Assembly: GCA_964499015.1 (NCBI GenBank)
Contig: CAZCJA010000001.1
Coordinates: 1 to 64,000, forward strand
DNA: 64,000 bases
Source: CAZCJA01 sp964499015
GTDB lineage: Bacteria; Elusimicrobiota; Elusimicrobia; F11
Direction of reading: 5' to 3'
Below are positions 51,578-60,042 of the stretch, piece after piece. The notes under the pieces are model-generated. The model saw only the letters and a list, made by a program, of their open reading frames with translations, did no database searches and was not told where the DNA came from. A program made the position numbers and the translations under genes. How positions within the stretch are numbered: the stretch's first letter is position 1; every line of letters begins with the position of its first letter.

Positions 51578-52195
51578 TCAAGGGACTGAGTTTAATATTG
51601 GGAAACTCTCTTTTTGGTCTTCGGTGAGCAGGTTGGCTTCTTTGGCGCTGCGATAGTCGGGCGTCGGCACGTTGTCCGAGATGCTCAAAAGCGGATAGCC
51701 AAAGCTGTCCTTCCAGGCGTTGGAGAAAAAAATCGCCCGCCGCTCGCGGATACGGTAATCCGCCGAGAATTGGCCGGTGTTCAAGTCCGCGGCCATCGCC
51801 AAAAAGTAAACAAACGTGCCGAGCTTAAACAAACTCAAGTTCGGATCGACCCGGCTGGGATGAATATACGCCACGGCGTTCGTTGGCTGGCGCCGTTCCG
51901 CGCCCTGGATCTTGGTGTCCTGCGGGATAATGTGGCTGCGCGTGCCTTTGCGATCATTGGGATGCCATGTTTCTTCGTCGGACGTCACAGGTCGAACGGT
52001 CGTCGTTGCCGCCGCCCCATCCAGCCTCTCCACCAGTGTCTGCGGCACCAAGCCGCGCTTACCGGAACGCATGGCGTCGAGTTCTTTAGAGGCCCAATTG
52101 TAAAACACCTCGTCATTACGATCTATTTCGACGGCCGCCATCGCGGCCGCCGGCCCCAAAAGAAACGTGACAAGAAACACCCGTAAAGTTTTCAT
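51578..52195 (-). CDS. Exported protein of unknown function
   Basis: 205 residues with a clear signal peptide (MKTLRVFLVTFLLGPAAAMA). The mature part is polar with a short hydrophobic patch (LFKLGTFVYFLAMAADL) near residue 128. I recognise no domain. It is co-directional with the two FlgO-like genes (32-bp gap) and divergent from the pseudopilin pair. Confidence 0.6.
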   Translation of the reverse strand: MKTLRVFLVTFLLGPAAAMAAVEIDRNDEVFYNWASKELDAMRSGKRGLVPQTLVERLDGAAATTTVRPVTSDEETWHPNDRKGTRSHIIPQDTKIQGAERRQPTNAVAYIHPSRVDPNLSLFKLGTFVYFLAMAADLNTGQFSADYRIRERRAIFFSNAWKDSFGYPLLSISDNVPTPDYRSAKEANLLTEDQKESFPILNSVP

Positions 52196-52238
52196 TCGAT
52201 ATGGAAAATCAATCCTTTTGACGTAAACTTATCTTACC

Positions 52239-52985
52239 ATGGCCATTGATATCAGCGGAGCCGTTTCGGCATATGAAGAGCGCGAGCAAAAACGCCGCGC
52301 CGCAGAGCGAAAACGTTTAATCATATTAAGCTGCGTTTGCGTATTGATGGTCGGCGCCCGCCTGTTGATTAAAGATCCCGAGCCGCCGAAAGCGGCGGAT
52401 CACAGCCATAAGCCTTTCCGCGCGCTGCCCGGCGTTCTCGACAACATCCCCGTCGCCGAACAATCGAAAATCAGTCCTGAAATTCTCGCGCAGCTTAAAG
52501 AGGCCAACCGCCGCGTGGTGGTCAAAAAAGCGACGTCATTGGATAAATTCTTTAAGGATGGCTCATATGTTCCAGCCGACGTGCCGACGGATAACGTTAA
52601 AGATCAAGCCGTCGCCCAGGAATTTCAGTATCAATACGTGCGCCGTCAGAAAATAATCGACCATCAGAAAGAGCTGGAGCGGGCGCAAGCGCTAGCCGCG
52701 GACCCAAACAAAAAAGTCTTGGTTCTGTTTAAATCAGGCCGCCACATCAAAGCGCGCAACACGTACAACAATCCTCCATTTTTGGCCATTCAAGTCGACA
52801 CGACCATGACCGCCGGCGTTAATCGACAGCACATTCAATCCGTGACGGACAATGCGGCGACATGGCAAGAACCCGTGCCGGCGGGGAAGACGCGGCTCAA
52901 ACCGGCCAAAGGCATAACCATTACCGTTGATAAAAAGGTTGCCGAGCGAATCACGATTTCAGATCCTATTCGTAATGAATCATAA
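52239..52985 (+). CDS. Single-pass membrane protein encoded with a pseudopilin
   Basis: 248 residues. A basic cytoplasmic start (EEREQKRRAAERKR) is followed by one helix at about 28-44 (LIILSCVCVLMVGARLL), then a mainly polar, partly coiled-coil periplasmic part. The topology resembles assembly proteins of type II secretion or type IV pili, but no specific family is evident. It overlaps the pseudopilin gene by 11 nt, so they are coupled. Confidence 0.6.
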   Translation: MAIDISGAVSAYEEREQKRRAAERKRLIILSCVCVLMVGARLLIKDPEPPKAADHSHKPFRALPGVLDNIPVAEQSKISPEILAQLKEANRRVVVKKATSLDKFFKDGSYVPADVPTDNVKDQAVAQEFQYQYVRRQKIIDHQKELERAQALAADPNKKVLVLFKSGRHIKARNTYNNPPFLAIQVDTTMTAGVNRQHIQSVTDNAATWQEPVPAGKTRLKPAKGITITVDKKVAERITISDPIRNES

Positions 52986-53538
52986 GTTCGAAAAAAACAC
53001 CGGCTACACCCTGCTCGAGCTACTGATTGTCGTCTTTATTCTGTCGCTCATGGCGTCAATCATTTTCCCTCGCTACGACCTGGTCCTCTTGCGCGCCCAT
53101 CAAGCTAAGACGAAATCGAACTTGGGAACGCTGCGTACGACAATTTCCATCTATTACAGCGAGAATGAAGGACATTACCCGCTAGAAGCATTCCCAAAAG
53201 GAAACAGTCATTTCGCCGGCGCGGATAAACTTTCGTTCACCAAAATTCTTTCCCCACGCTGGATCGATTATGTGCCCGTCCCCCTGCTAAAAGATAGATG
53301 GCCTTCATTCAATGGCATATCGGGGAGATGGGACGTGATTATTCCGGCACTGATGACGCAAAATCCGGCGGACGATGTTTATCTGGTCGATTTAACAGAT
53401 CCCTCAGATTTCCCGGATCCGCAGGATTACTACACGCCGCTTTTGGTATCGCCATACGCGTTTGATCACAATAAAGGCATCGTCTTTATTCCGAACAGCA
53501 ACAACGATATAACCGGGAATTTAATTTATAAGTGGTGA
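52975..53538 (+). CDS. Type IV pilin/pseudopilin-like protein
   Basis: 187 residues from ATG 52975; the longer frame would bury the leader. NTG-YTLLELLIVVFILSLMASIIFPRY is the class III signal: Gly before the cut, a Tyr in place of Phe at +1, and Glu at +5, then the N-terminal assembly helix. The rest has a short alpha-beta body (KTKSNLGTLRTTISIYYSENEGHYP) like GspG-type major pseudopilins. It would need a prepilin peptidase, which is not in this window. Confidence 0.85.
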   Translation: MNHKFEKNTGYTLLELLIVVFILSLMASIIFPRYDLVLLRAHQAKTKSNLGTLRTTISIYYSENEGHYPLEAFPKGNSHFAGADKLSFTKILSPRWIDYVPVPLLKDRWPSFNGISGRWDVIIPALMTQNPADDVYLVDLTDPSDFPDPQDYYTPLLVSPYAFDHNKGIVFIPNSNNDITGNLIYKW

Positions 53539-53539
53539 G

Positions 53540-56500
53540 TTAGCCGAGAACGATCTTGAGGTTTTCCAAACGCCCGTCGCGAAGATTCTGAGATGCTTCC
53601 GGCGGTAAGAAGCGCCCCTTATGCACATGAAAACGCCCGTCCAGAATCCATTCGTATTCCACCGGCTTCACGCCTCTTGAACCGAACGTGTCGCGTTTTT
53701 TCGGGTTCAAATAAATCACCGGCACGCCGAACAGAGACAAGCGAAAACTGTCTTTAAGGCCCAACTCGCCTTCTTCCCGCACAAACCACGACGCCGGCAA
53801 AGACGGCGTCGGTGAAAACACGAACTGGCCTTCCACCATACGGAAAATCGGCTTGCCGAACGCCATGTGGTAAACCATGCTCATGAATTCCGAGGTCGCG
53901 CCAGAGAGACGAGCAACGAACCCCTTGCCGTGGACATCCGTGTTGACGAACGCCGAGCTGGCGATAAACGACGAGTTCTCAAAAATAGGGCGCCCATACG
54001 TGCGCACGTCGCGGAACGGGATCAAACCGGTCTTAATCTCTTTAAAGAATGCTTCCGTCATTCCGGAGCGGAGGATCTCCAAAAGATATTTGTAATGCAT
54101 GTGCAGGAAAATGGATTCGTTCTCCAGCCAGCCCGGCGAAAAGACGACGATGCGGCCGAGCTCATCCTGCGTCGGATTGAGCGGGGCGTTCAAACGGTAC
54201 ATGCCCAGCTTCGCGTCGTACAAATCGGATTTGCGGACCTTCTGATAAAGTTTTGCCGCTTTTGATGGGTCGGAAAGCTTCATCTGGTGGACCACGCCTT
54301 CCAGGAACGGGGCCACGCGGTTTTGTTTCCACGGCAATTTTTCCAGATTGTTGCGCCAGCCGTCGCTCAATTTTGCGGCATCGACTTCATATGAAAAATA
54401 AGAACTGGGCAAACCCGTTTCCGGATCAATAACTTTCTTTTCGGCACGGGCCAACGCTCCCGACACCGTATCGAGGAAAACTTTAATGTCGTTCATACGG
54501 CAGGCGCGCGTCTTGCCGCTGACGCCGAAAAACGTTTTCTCGCGGAATTCCTCGCGCGCGGCCGCCAGTTTGTTCCAGGTGGGACGAAAATCGTCGCCGC
54601 GGGCGGCTTTCAAAGCCACTTCGACGTCGCGCATAAAAGAATAAATTTCCTGCGGAAGCTCCACGGTTTTGGTCGGCGATATCGGCAGCACGTCGTTCTT
54701 CAGCAACCGGACGAGGCGCATCAATTCGAACATTTCGTGCGAAGACGAGCCAAAAATACCCGGCACGCCGTTGAGCGCGTCGCACCAGCCTGGCTTGTCC
54801 GCCTCCATTTCGAGCCCCACGCCGTACGGATCCAGCGAACTCGCCTTGACCGTCGTCATCGCTAAAAGCTTCACGAACAAACTCACTTCAAGAACGCCGC
54901 CGTGTCCGTTCTGCGTGCGCACTTTATACGCGTCTTTTTTGCGCGTGTGCAGCAGGGCTTTCTTCTGCTGGTCGGGGCGTACCGCGCCGTACTGGCGTAA
55001 TTTACCCTCTTTTGTCACCACGTATTTATCGCGGCGCGGGCGGACGTAATGATCGGAATCGTAGAATGAAAAATCTTTCTTCTCAAAAAAGAGCCAGATT
55101 TTTTTATCCGGGAACACCGACAGGTACTGGTCCAAATGGTCCAGGTTGTAAATCCAGTGATCGATCCAATAGCCTTCGCCGTGCTGAACTTGCTGCTGTA
55201 TATCGCAGCTCTCGATCAGCTCTTTGAACAACGCGTCGACGTTGAGCGGGTCCGGCGAATATTTTTTGACGAACTCGTAGAGTTGGCCGGCGAGAACCGC
55301 GTCTTTTTTGAGAGTGTCGAACTCCGCCTTGCATTCATCGGTGACGTTGAGTTCGAGGCGGTGCAATAAATCGTTCGGAATGACGAAACGCAGCGGGTTG
55401 ATGATCAGCGGGTTAAAGCCGTCCAATTGGATCAGGTTGAAGAAGAAATCGATGTTCAAGGTGCCGAGCTTGGAATTCAGGAATAAGTCGTGGCGGCGGT
55501 TCTGGTTCACGTCGCGGAAATTACCGTTGCCCTGCGAATAATAGGTCCCTGAAATTTGGAAGTTGTTGTAATCGCGCTCCATGTCTCCGTGCTTGCGCGA
55601 GAAAACATGGACGAAATTGCCCGCGGGACCCAGCGGCATCGGGAAACCGCCGCGCAGCACATTGTCCATGAACGTCGCGTCTCCGTATTGGTTCAGGACG
55701 TCGACGCCCGTCTTCAGGCCGAATTTGCCCACCAGGTCAAGATAGATGTTTTTCATCTCTTCGCGCTTCGCCTCAAAGTAATGCGGGAAGCTTTTCACGA
55801 CGGAAACGAACTTGTTCACGGCGTTCTTGGTTTCGCCGTAGCCGTAGTACGAAGTAATGGTACGCGACTGGGACGGGCCCAGCGTAAACGCGGCGGTAAA
55901 GAGGCTGCTCGGCATAATGCTGGAAGCGAGCTGGTTTTTCAGGGGCGGGGTCTTCTTCCAAGCGTCGGGGCACGGTTTAATGAAAGCGGTGTCTTCGCCG
56001 AACAGGAGCGAGGGATCGATGATGACGGGAACGAGCGCCTCATCCGCCACCGCGAACGAGAAAAAGCCGCTCTCAAGCCAATTGATATCGGGTTTGTCGT
56101 CGGGCTGGATCTTGAGTTTAAAAAACGGCACGCCGTTTTCGAGATTCGTGACTTCCGTGAACGCCTCGATGGTCCGCGACATGTTTTTGACCAAATAATC
56201 ATCCATGCCCTTGGGGATCACGCGCGGCAAGCCGTCGGCCATGTCGATGCGAGCGCCCTTCTTGCCGATGTTTTTCACAGTCACGCGACGCACCAGCGCG
56301 GGCAAAGGTTCGTTAGGCAAGCCAAAATAGACCACCGTCGTTTCGATGCCGAGCGCCGCATTCACGTCCCGCAGCTCAATCTCGTACGGGCGAATCGTCA
56401 TCGTCTGAGTGGATTTGGAATGAAGCGCAAAAGGTTCGTAGAACTGATCCTGCGGAAGTCGATAGAAGGTGCGGAAACCGAGGAACGGCGTGGCTTGATA

Positions 56501-56716
56501 CGCTTTGTTCGCGGGCAGAAACTCCATCATGGCCCCGTTCTTGTCGTTGATGCCGAAGCCGGCAATCGCTTGGCCGCGGTTGGCGTAGAAAACCCACATC
56601 GGCTTGCCTTTTACGCCCGCCAATGCCGGAAAGAAGCTCGCGAACGTGCGCGAGCCGTTATAATTTTCAATCGAGAAATCGTGCCCGTTAAGGCTGAATT
56701 TGGGTTGTGTTTGCAT
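53540..56716 (-). CDS. Large GH94-like (cellobiose phosphorylase-type) protein
   Basis: 1,058 residues, cytoplasmic with no signal peptide. Architecture fits GH94: an N-terminal beta-sandwich (FYANRGQAIAGFGINDKNGAMMEFLPANKAYQ), a linker and an (alpha/alpha)6-barrel with QGNGNFRDVNQNRRHD, FSPGWLENESIFLHMHYKYLL and SGATSEFMSMVYH. GH94 enzymes phosphorolyse beta-glucosides. Specificity cannot be read, and the catalytic Asp was not pinned down. The gene is third in a possible operon after the giant-protein paralogue and mazG, and ends 1 bp from the convergent pseudopilin gene. Confidence 0.6.
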   Translation of the reverse strand: MQTQPKFSLNGHDFSIENYNGSRTFASFFPALAGVKGKPMWVFYANRGQAIAGFGINDKNGAMMEFLPANKAYQATPFLGFRTFYRLPQDQFYEPFALHSKSTQTMTIRPYEIELRDVNAALGIETTVVYFGLPNEPLPALVRRVTVKNIGKKGARIDMADGLPRVIPKGMDDYLVKNMSRTIEAFTEVTNLENGVPFFKLKIQPDDKPDINWLESGFFSFAVADEALVPVIIDPSLLFGEDTAFIKPCPDAWKKTPPLKNQLASSIMPSSLFTAAFTLGPSQSRTITSYYGYGETKNAVNKFVSVVKSFPHYFEAKREEMKNIYLDLVGKFGLKTGVDVLNQYGDATFMDNVLRGGFPMPLGPAGNFVHVFSRKHGDMERDYNNFQISGTYYSQGNGNFRDVNQNRRHDLFLNSKLGTLNIDFFFNLIQLDGFNPLIINPLRFVIPNDLLHRLELNVTDECKAEFDTLKKDAVLAGQLYEFVKKYSPDPLNVDALFKELIESCDIQQQVQHGEGYWIDHWIYNLDHLDQYLSVFPDKKIWLFFEKKDFSFYDSDHYVRPRRDKYVVTKEGKLRQYGAVRPDQQKKALLHTRKKDAYKVRTQNGHGGVLEVSLFVKLLAMTTVKASSLDPYGVGLEMEADKPGWCDALNGVPGIFGSSSHEMFELMRLVRLLKNDVLPISPTKTVELPQEIYSFMRDVEVALKAARGDDFRPTWNKLAAAREEFREKTFFGVSGKTRACRMNDIKVFLDTVSGALARAEKKVIDPETGLPSSYFSYEVDAAKLSDGWRNNLEKLPWKQNRVAPFLEGVVHQMKLSDPSKAAKLYQKVRKSDLYDAKLGMYRLNAPLNPTQDELGRIVVFSPGWLENESIFLHMHYKYLLEILRSGMTEAFFKEIKTGLIPFRDVRTYGRPIFENSSFIASSAFVNTDVHGKGFVARLSGATSEFMSMVYHMAFGKPIFRMVEGQFVFSPTPSLPASWFVREEGELGLKDSFRLSLFGVPVIYLNPKKRDTFGSRGVKPVEYEWILDGRFHVHKGRFLPPEASQNLRDGRLENLKIVLG

Positions 56717-56756
56717 ATAGATTAGGTCGGTTGTCTTGGCGGGTATAATATCGAAT

Positions 56757-57155
56757 TTAGAGGCCCTTTTCCTTCAATTTCATGGCTTTCCAGCGGCGGC
56801 GCACGTCGTCCGCCGTGAGTTTTTCCTTTTTACCGGGACCGAAAACATGCGGATGGCGGCGCACGAGCTTGCGGGCCAGCGTATCCGTGACGTCGTGGAT
56901 GGTGAACCGGCGGGTTTCCGTCGCCAGTTGGGCGTGAAAAAGAACCTGGAGCAATATATCGCCGAGCTCTTCCTGTAAATTATTGAAATCCCTCCGTTTT
57001 ACCGCCTGCTCCACCTCGACGCTTTCCTCTTTTAAATATTTCAGAAGGGATTTATGCGTCTGTTCCCGGTCCCACGGACAGCCGCCTGGGCCGCGGAGAC
57101 GGGCCATGATTTTAATGAGGTCGGAAAAAGTCTTCTTGGATTTGGTTCGCCGCAT
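56757..57155 (-). CDS. mazG: MazG-type nucleotide pyrophosphohydrolase
   Basis: 132 residues, a single MazG domain (the E. coli enzyme has two). LRGPGGCPWDREQTHKSLLKYLKEESVEVEQAV gives the EExxE metal site, NNLQEELGDILLQVLFHAQLA the second acidic set, and KLVRRHPHVFG the C-terminal signature. It hydrolyses NTPs to NMPs and limits aberrant nucleotides. It has a leaderless start: TACAAT (57167-57162), six bases, ATG. Confidence 0.9.
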   Translation of the reverse strand: MRRTKSKKTFSDLIKIMARLRGPGGCPWDREQTHKSLLKYLKEESVEVEQAVKRRDFNNLQEELGDILLQVLFHAQLATETRRFTIHDVTDTLARKLVRRHPHVFGPGKKEKLTADDVRRRWKAMKLKEKGL

Positions 57156-57167
57156 GAGGCGATTGTA

Positions 57168-58226
57168 CTAACGCGCGCGGGCTTTGGCGAAGCGGGTTTT
57201 GCCGTCGGTTTCGCTCAAACGGCGCTCGACGAGTTTTTTCATGAGGACGTAGGCTTTGTTGAGGGCGGAAATTTGCCGTTCATCGTCCGTTAGGGCCAGT
57301 TGCGCGCGCACGATTTCCTCCTGAGCGTCAAGTTCGTCGAACACGGCGTCGTGATCGATCCGCGCGCACAGCTCGACGTACTGCACATACAATTTGAGCT
57401 CCGGATAATCACCGAGCGCCGCGTCTTTTCCGGCGGCGATGTCTTTAAGGATCCGGTAATAATCGGCGTGAGAAACGAGCCCCGCTCGCAGGAGCTTTCC
57501 GGAACGCGCGAGCCGCTCCGTTTCCTGCGGGTCCAGCGTGCGCGACAGCGCGGCGATGAAAACGGCGCGTTCATTCTCCGCGCGCGGCAAATTGAGCGAG
57601 CCTTCGATCAATGCGGCGCTGATGAAATTCTGCAGCGCCGGCGTTGCCGCAGGCACGATGGAATCCAGGTACAACGCGTAACCCGGAACACTCAGGCGGC
57701 CCGCGTCGTAGGAAGCCGCGCGTTGGTCGAAACCAAGCAGGCCGTCATTGTAGTGCGTTTGCTTTAAAATCTGCAGCCGCTCCGAGAGCTCGGCCAGCGA
57801 TCTCTCGGCGCTTTGAAGGGACCGGCTGGAAAAACGGGTGCCGGATTCATTTTCATCATCGTAGCCGCTGACCATGAACGGCGAATTAACGGAACCGGCG
57901 CCGCCGTTGCTCAAATAGCCGATCACCGTGTATTCGGCGTTGTTAATGATGTTTTTTTTGAGCAAGGATTCCGCGGTTTCGCGCAGCGTGCGCCCGAACG
58001 GGTTTATGTGCGGGATTTGGGCCTGTTCGTCCTGAACAATAACGATGGTCCGCGCCGGACGAATAAAGGAGTCGCGCTGGCTGTAAGTGGGCGAGATCGG
58101 CGCGGCGCTCAGCCAAGCGGGCAAGGCGACCGGTTTCGACGTCGTGAAAACCGGTCCGGCAACGCGGGCAAAAACCGCGTTTTCGCAGGTCAATAACAAC
58201 GCGAGCAAGGCCGCGAACCGTTTCAT
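57168..58226 (-). CDS. Exported paralogue of the giant protein's N-terminal domain
   Basis: 352 residues. Signal peptide 1-20 (VFA, the same ending as in the giant protein). VIVQDEQAQIPHINPFGRTL matches the giant's VIHIQDVHLNAEAQENIGRA, and from about residue 150 the two align closely: GLLSLYEKS/GLLGFDQRA, GRLNVGAYL/GRLSVPGYA, IEETLNFNRVEAERTQF/IEGSLNLPRAENERAVF, GLVNQAGFYSHL/GLVSHADYYRIL, and FPALNEYIAYIQLSD/YPELKLYVQYVELCA. It lacks the giant's terminal GGFH block and everything after it. It also lacks both palindromic repeats. The promoter shares the phased repeat array. Function unknown. Confidence 0.75.
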   Translation of the reverse strand: MKRFAALLALLLTCENAVFARVAGPVFTTSKPVALPAWLSAAPISPTYSQRDSFIRPARTIVIVQDEQAQIPHINPFGRTLRETAESLLKKNIINNAEYTVIGYLSNGGAGSVNSPFMVSGYDDENESGTRFSSRSLQSAERSLAELSERLQILKQTHYNDGLLGFDQRAASYDAGRLSVPGYALYLDSIVPAATPALQNFISAALIEGSLNLPRAENERAVFIAALSRTLDPQETERLARSGKLLRAGLVSHADYYRILKDIAAGKDAALGDYPELKLYVQYVELCARIDHDAVFDELDAQEEIVRAQLALTDDERQISALNKAYVLMKKLVERRLSETDGKTRFAKARAR

Positions 58227-58232
58227 GCTTCT

Positions 58233-58317
58233 ATTTTAACAGCCCCGCCTTAAAACCGCCTTAACGCGCCGTAAAGCTTGTGAAACAAAGTTGTAACCGA
58301 GTTGTAAAGAGTGGTAA
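58233..58317 (-). promoter_or_regulatory. Seven phased Pho-box-like half-sites and leaderless -10
   Basis: On the minus strand TTACCA (58317), TTACAA (58307), TTACAA (58296), TTTCAC (58285), TTACGG (58274), TTAAGG (58264) and TTAAGG (58253) recur every 10-11 bp. Nine bases after the last comes TAAAAT (58238-58233), then six bases and ATG 58226. The last four sites and the -10 have the same 5-4-5-9 spacing as those before the giant gene. Confidence 0.65.
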
Positions 58318-58328
58318 CCTTCCGCCCT

Positions 58329-58718
58329 ATGAAAACGAAATTGGGCTACACCGACCGCCACGCCAGCGCCGGCGTCAACGTAAAATTGCCGGCCATCGAA
58401 TGCTGGCCGAACCAGTATCCGTCATACGACATCACGGTGACGATTCCCGAATACACCTCCATTTGCCCCAAAACCGGCCAGTATGATTTCTGGACGATCA
58501 CGTTTATCTACACCCCGAACAAGCTGTGCTTGGAGCTCAAATCGCTGAAGATGTATTTCCTGGCCTACCGCAACCTGGGAATTTTCTACGAGAACGCGGT
58601 GAATAAAATGCTCCGCGACATCATCAAAGCCTGCGCCCCCAAATCATGCCTCGTTCGGGGCGACTTTTCGTCCCGCGGCGGCATCAACAGTTCCATCGAA
58701 GCCCGCTACAAACGGTAA
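58329..58718 (+). CDS. queF: 7-cyano-7-deazaguanine reductase (QueF, unimodular)
   Basis: 129 residues from ATG 58329; the longer frame from 58311 is not supported. YPSYDITVTIPEYTSICPKTG carries the catalytic Cys46, Asp53 follows in QYDFWT, and LKMYFLAYRNLGIFYENAV plus VRGDFSSRGGIN complete the family. It reduces preQ0 to preQ1 with NADPH in queuosine synthesis. Six bases separate it from mgtE. No preQ1 aptamer is visible upstream; its upstream region is the phased array of the divergent gene. Confidence 0.95.
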   Translation: MKTKLGYTDRHASAGVNVKLPAIECWPNQYPSYDITVTIPEYTSICPKTGQYDFWTITFIYTPNKLCLELKSLKMYFLAYRNLGIFYENAVNKMLRDIIKACAPKSCLVRGDFSSRGGINSSIEARYKR

Positions 58719-58724
58719 TCCCCC

Positions 58725-60041
58725 GTGCCGCCGCGCTCTCCGTCTAATTTCCCCGTCGCCGAACTTTTTGTTCCCGAGATAAAAGAACTCCTCACGGAAA
58801 ACAACGACAAGGAAATTAAAGGGCTTCTGAAATCCATATCGACGGTCGACTTGGCCGAGGCCTGGAACCGCTTTTCTGAAACGGAACAGGCGCACCTTTT
58901 TCCCCTTCTTTCAGCCGAGGGCGCGGTGTCCTTGTTTCAAGAATTGGACCCTGTCGAACAGGAAGTTGTCACCCGTTTCTTCACGGGCCTTCCGCCCAAG
59001 ACCGTCAAACTGCTCGCGCGCGTGTTGAAGAAAAGTGCGCCCGGAACAATGGTTGCGCCGGCTTCCTACCCAGCGCAAACCGTCGGCGGATGGATGCATC
59101 CGCAGCGCGTTGAGATCACGCCCAATTTAACCAGCACGCAAGCGCTTGAACGAATCCGCACCGCGACGCGATTGCGTTCCGGCGGCCCGGACGGCTATTA
59201 CATTACCGATAAAAACGGACGCTTGATCGGCTGGGTATCTTTGCGCGACCTGATCGCGGCGCCGCCGCGTTTAAAATTATCCGAATACATGCACGGCGTG
59301 CGCCTGCTGAAACTCTATCCGGAGCAGGACCAGGAAGAAGCGGTCCATATCTTCACCAAATATCAGCCGTCGATGGCGCCGGTCGTCGATAAAGACGACA
59401 AACTCCAAGGCTATTTGCGCTCGGAGGATATCCTTCCCCTCGCGCAGAAAGAAGCCAGCGAAGACATCGCGAAAATGGCCGGTACCGACGTGGCCGATTT
59501 CGAATCCGAATCCGTGTTCCATGTCGTGCGTTTGCGCCTGCCATGGCTGGTCGCCACCTGCGCCGGCGGCCTGCTCGTGTCGGCGGTGGTTAAACATTTC
59601 GATTTTGTTCTCGGAAAGATCGTGGTTCTGGCGGCGTTCATGCCGGTGATCGCGGCCATGGGCGGAAACGCAGGCTCGCAGTCCTCCATGGTCCTCGTTC
59701 GCTCGTTGACTCTGCGCGAGTATCAATTTTCCGACCGCTGGAAGCTTCTGCTGCATGAAATGTCGGTGGGCGCCACACTGGGTTTAATTTATGGCAGCGC
59801 CATGGGCCTGATTGCGCATCTTCTGTACGGGGCCGATTACGGGAACTACTTTGCGGTGGTGATTGGGGTGGGCATGTTTTTGTCGATGACGTTGGCCACG
59901 GCGCTGGGCGTGTTCGTGCCGCTGACGCTGGTCCGTTTCGGGGTCGACCCGGCGACGGCCACGGGGCCGCTTATTACGACGACGACGGATTTAATCAGCG
60001 TTTCCAGCTACTTCCTGCTGGCCTTCTGGCTGTTGATCTAG
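58725..60041 (+). CDS. mgtE: MgtE-type magnesium channel/transporter
   Basis: 438 residues from GTG. The N-terminal helical domain (KGLLKSISTVDLAEAWNRFSETEQAHLFPLL) is followed by paired CBS domains at about 130-260 (VGGWMHPQRVEITPN, YITDKNGRLIGWVSLRDL, APVVDKDDKLQGYL) and five membrane helices with AMGGNAGSQSSMVLVRSL, the pore-forming signature, and TTTTDLISVSSYFLLAFW. Intact and of normal length. Mg2+ binding to the cytoplasmic part closes the pore in known members. It is 1 bp from the convergent dapL gene. Confidence 0.9.
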   Translation: MPPRSPSNFPVAELFVPEIKELLTENNDKEIKGLLKSISTVDLAEAWNRFSETEQAHLFPLLSAEGAVSLFQELDPVEQEVVTRFFTGLPPKTVKLLARVLKKSAPGTMVAPASYPAQTVGGWMHPQRVEITPNLTSTQALERIRTATRLRSGGPDGYYITDKNGRLIGWVSLRDLIAAPPRLKLSEYMHGVRLLKLYPEQDQEEAVHIFTKYQPSMAPVVDKDDKLQGYLRSEDILPLAQKEASEDIAKMAGTDVADFESESVFHVVRLRLPWLVATCAGGLLVSAVVKHFDFVLGKIVVLAAFMPVIAAMGGNAGSQSSMVLVRSLTLREYQFSDRWKLLLHEMSVGATLGLIYGSAMGLIAHLLYGADYGNYFAVVIGVGMFLSMTLATALGVFVPLTLVRFGVDPATATGPLITTTTDLISVSSYFLLAFWLLI

Positions 60042-60042
60042 A

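Noticed and set aside
58227..58328. preQ1 riboswitch before queF
   Set aside because: No aptamer-like hairpin with the A-rich tail is visible; the region is explained by the phased repeats of the divergent gene.
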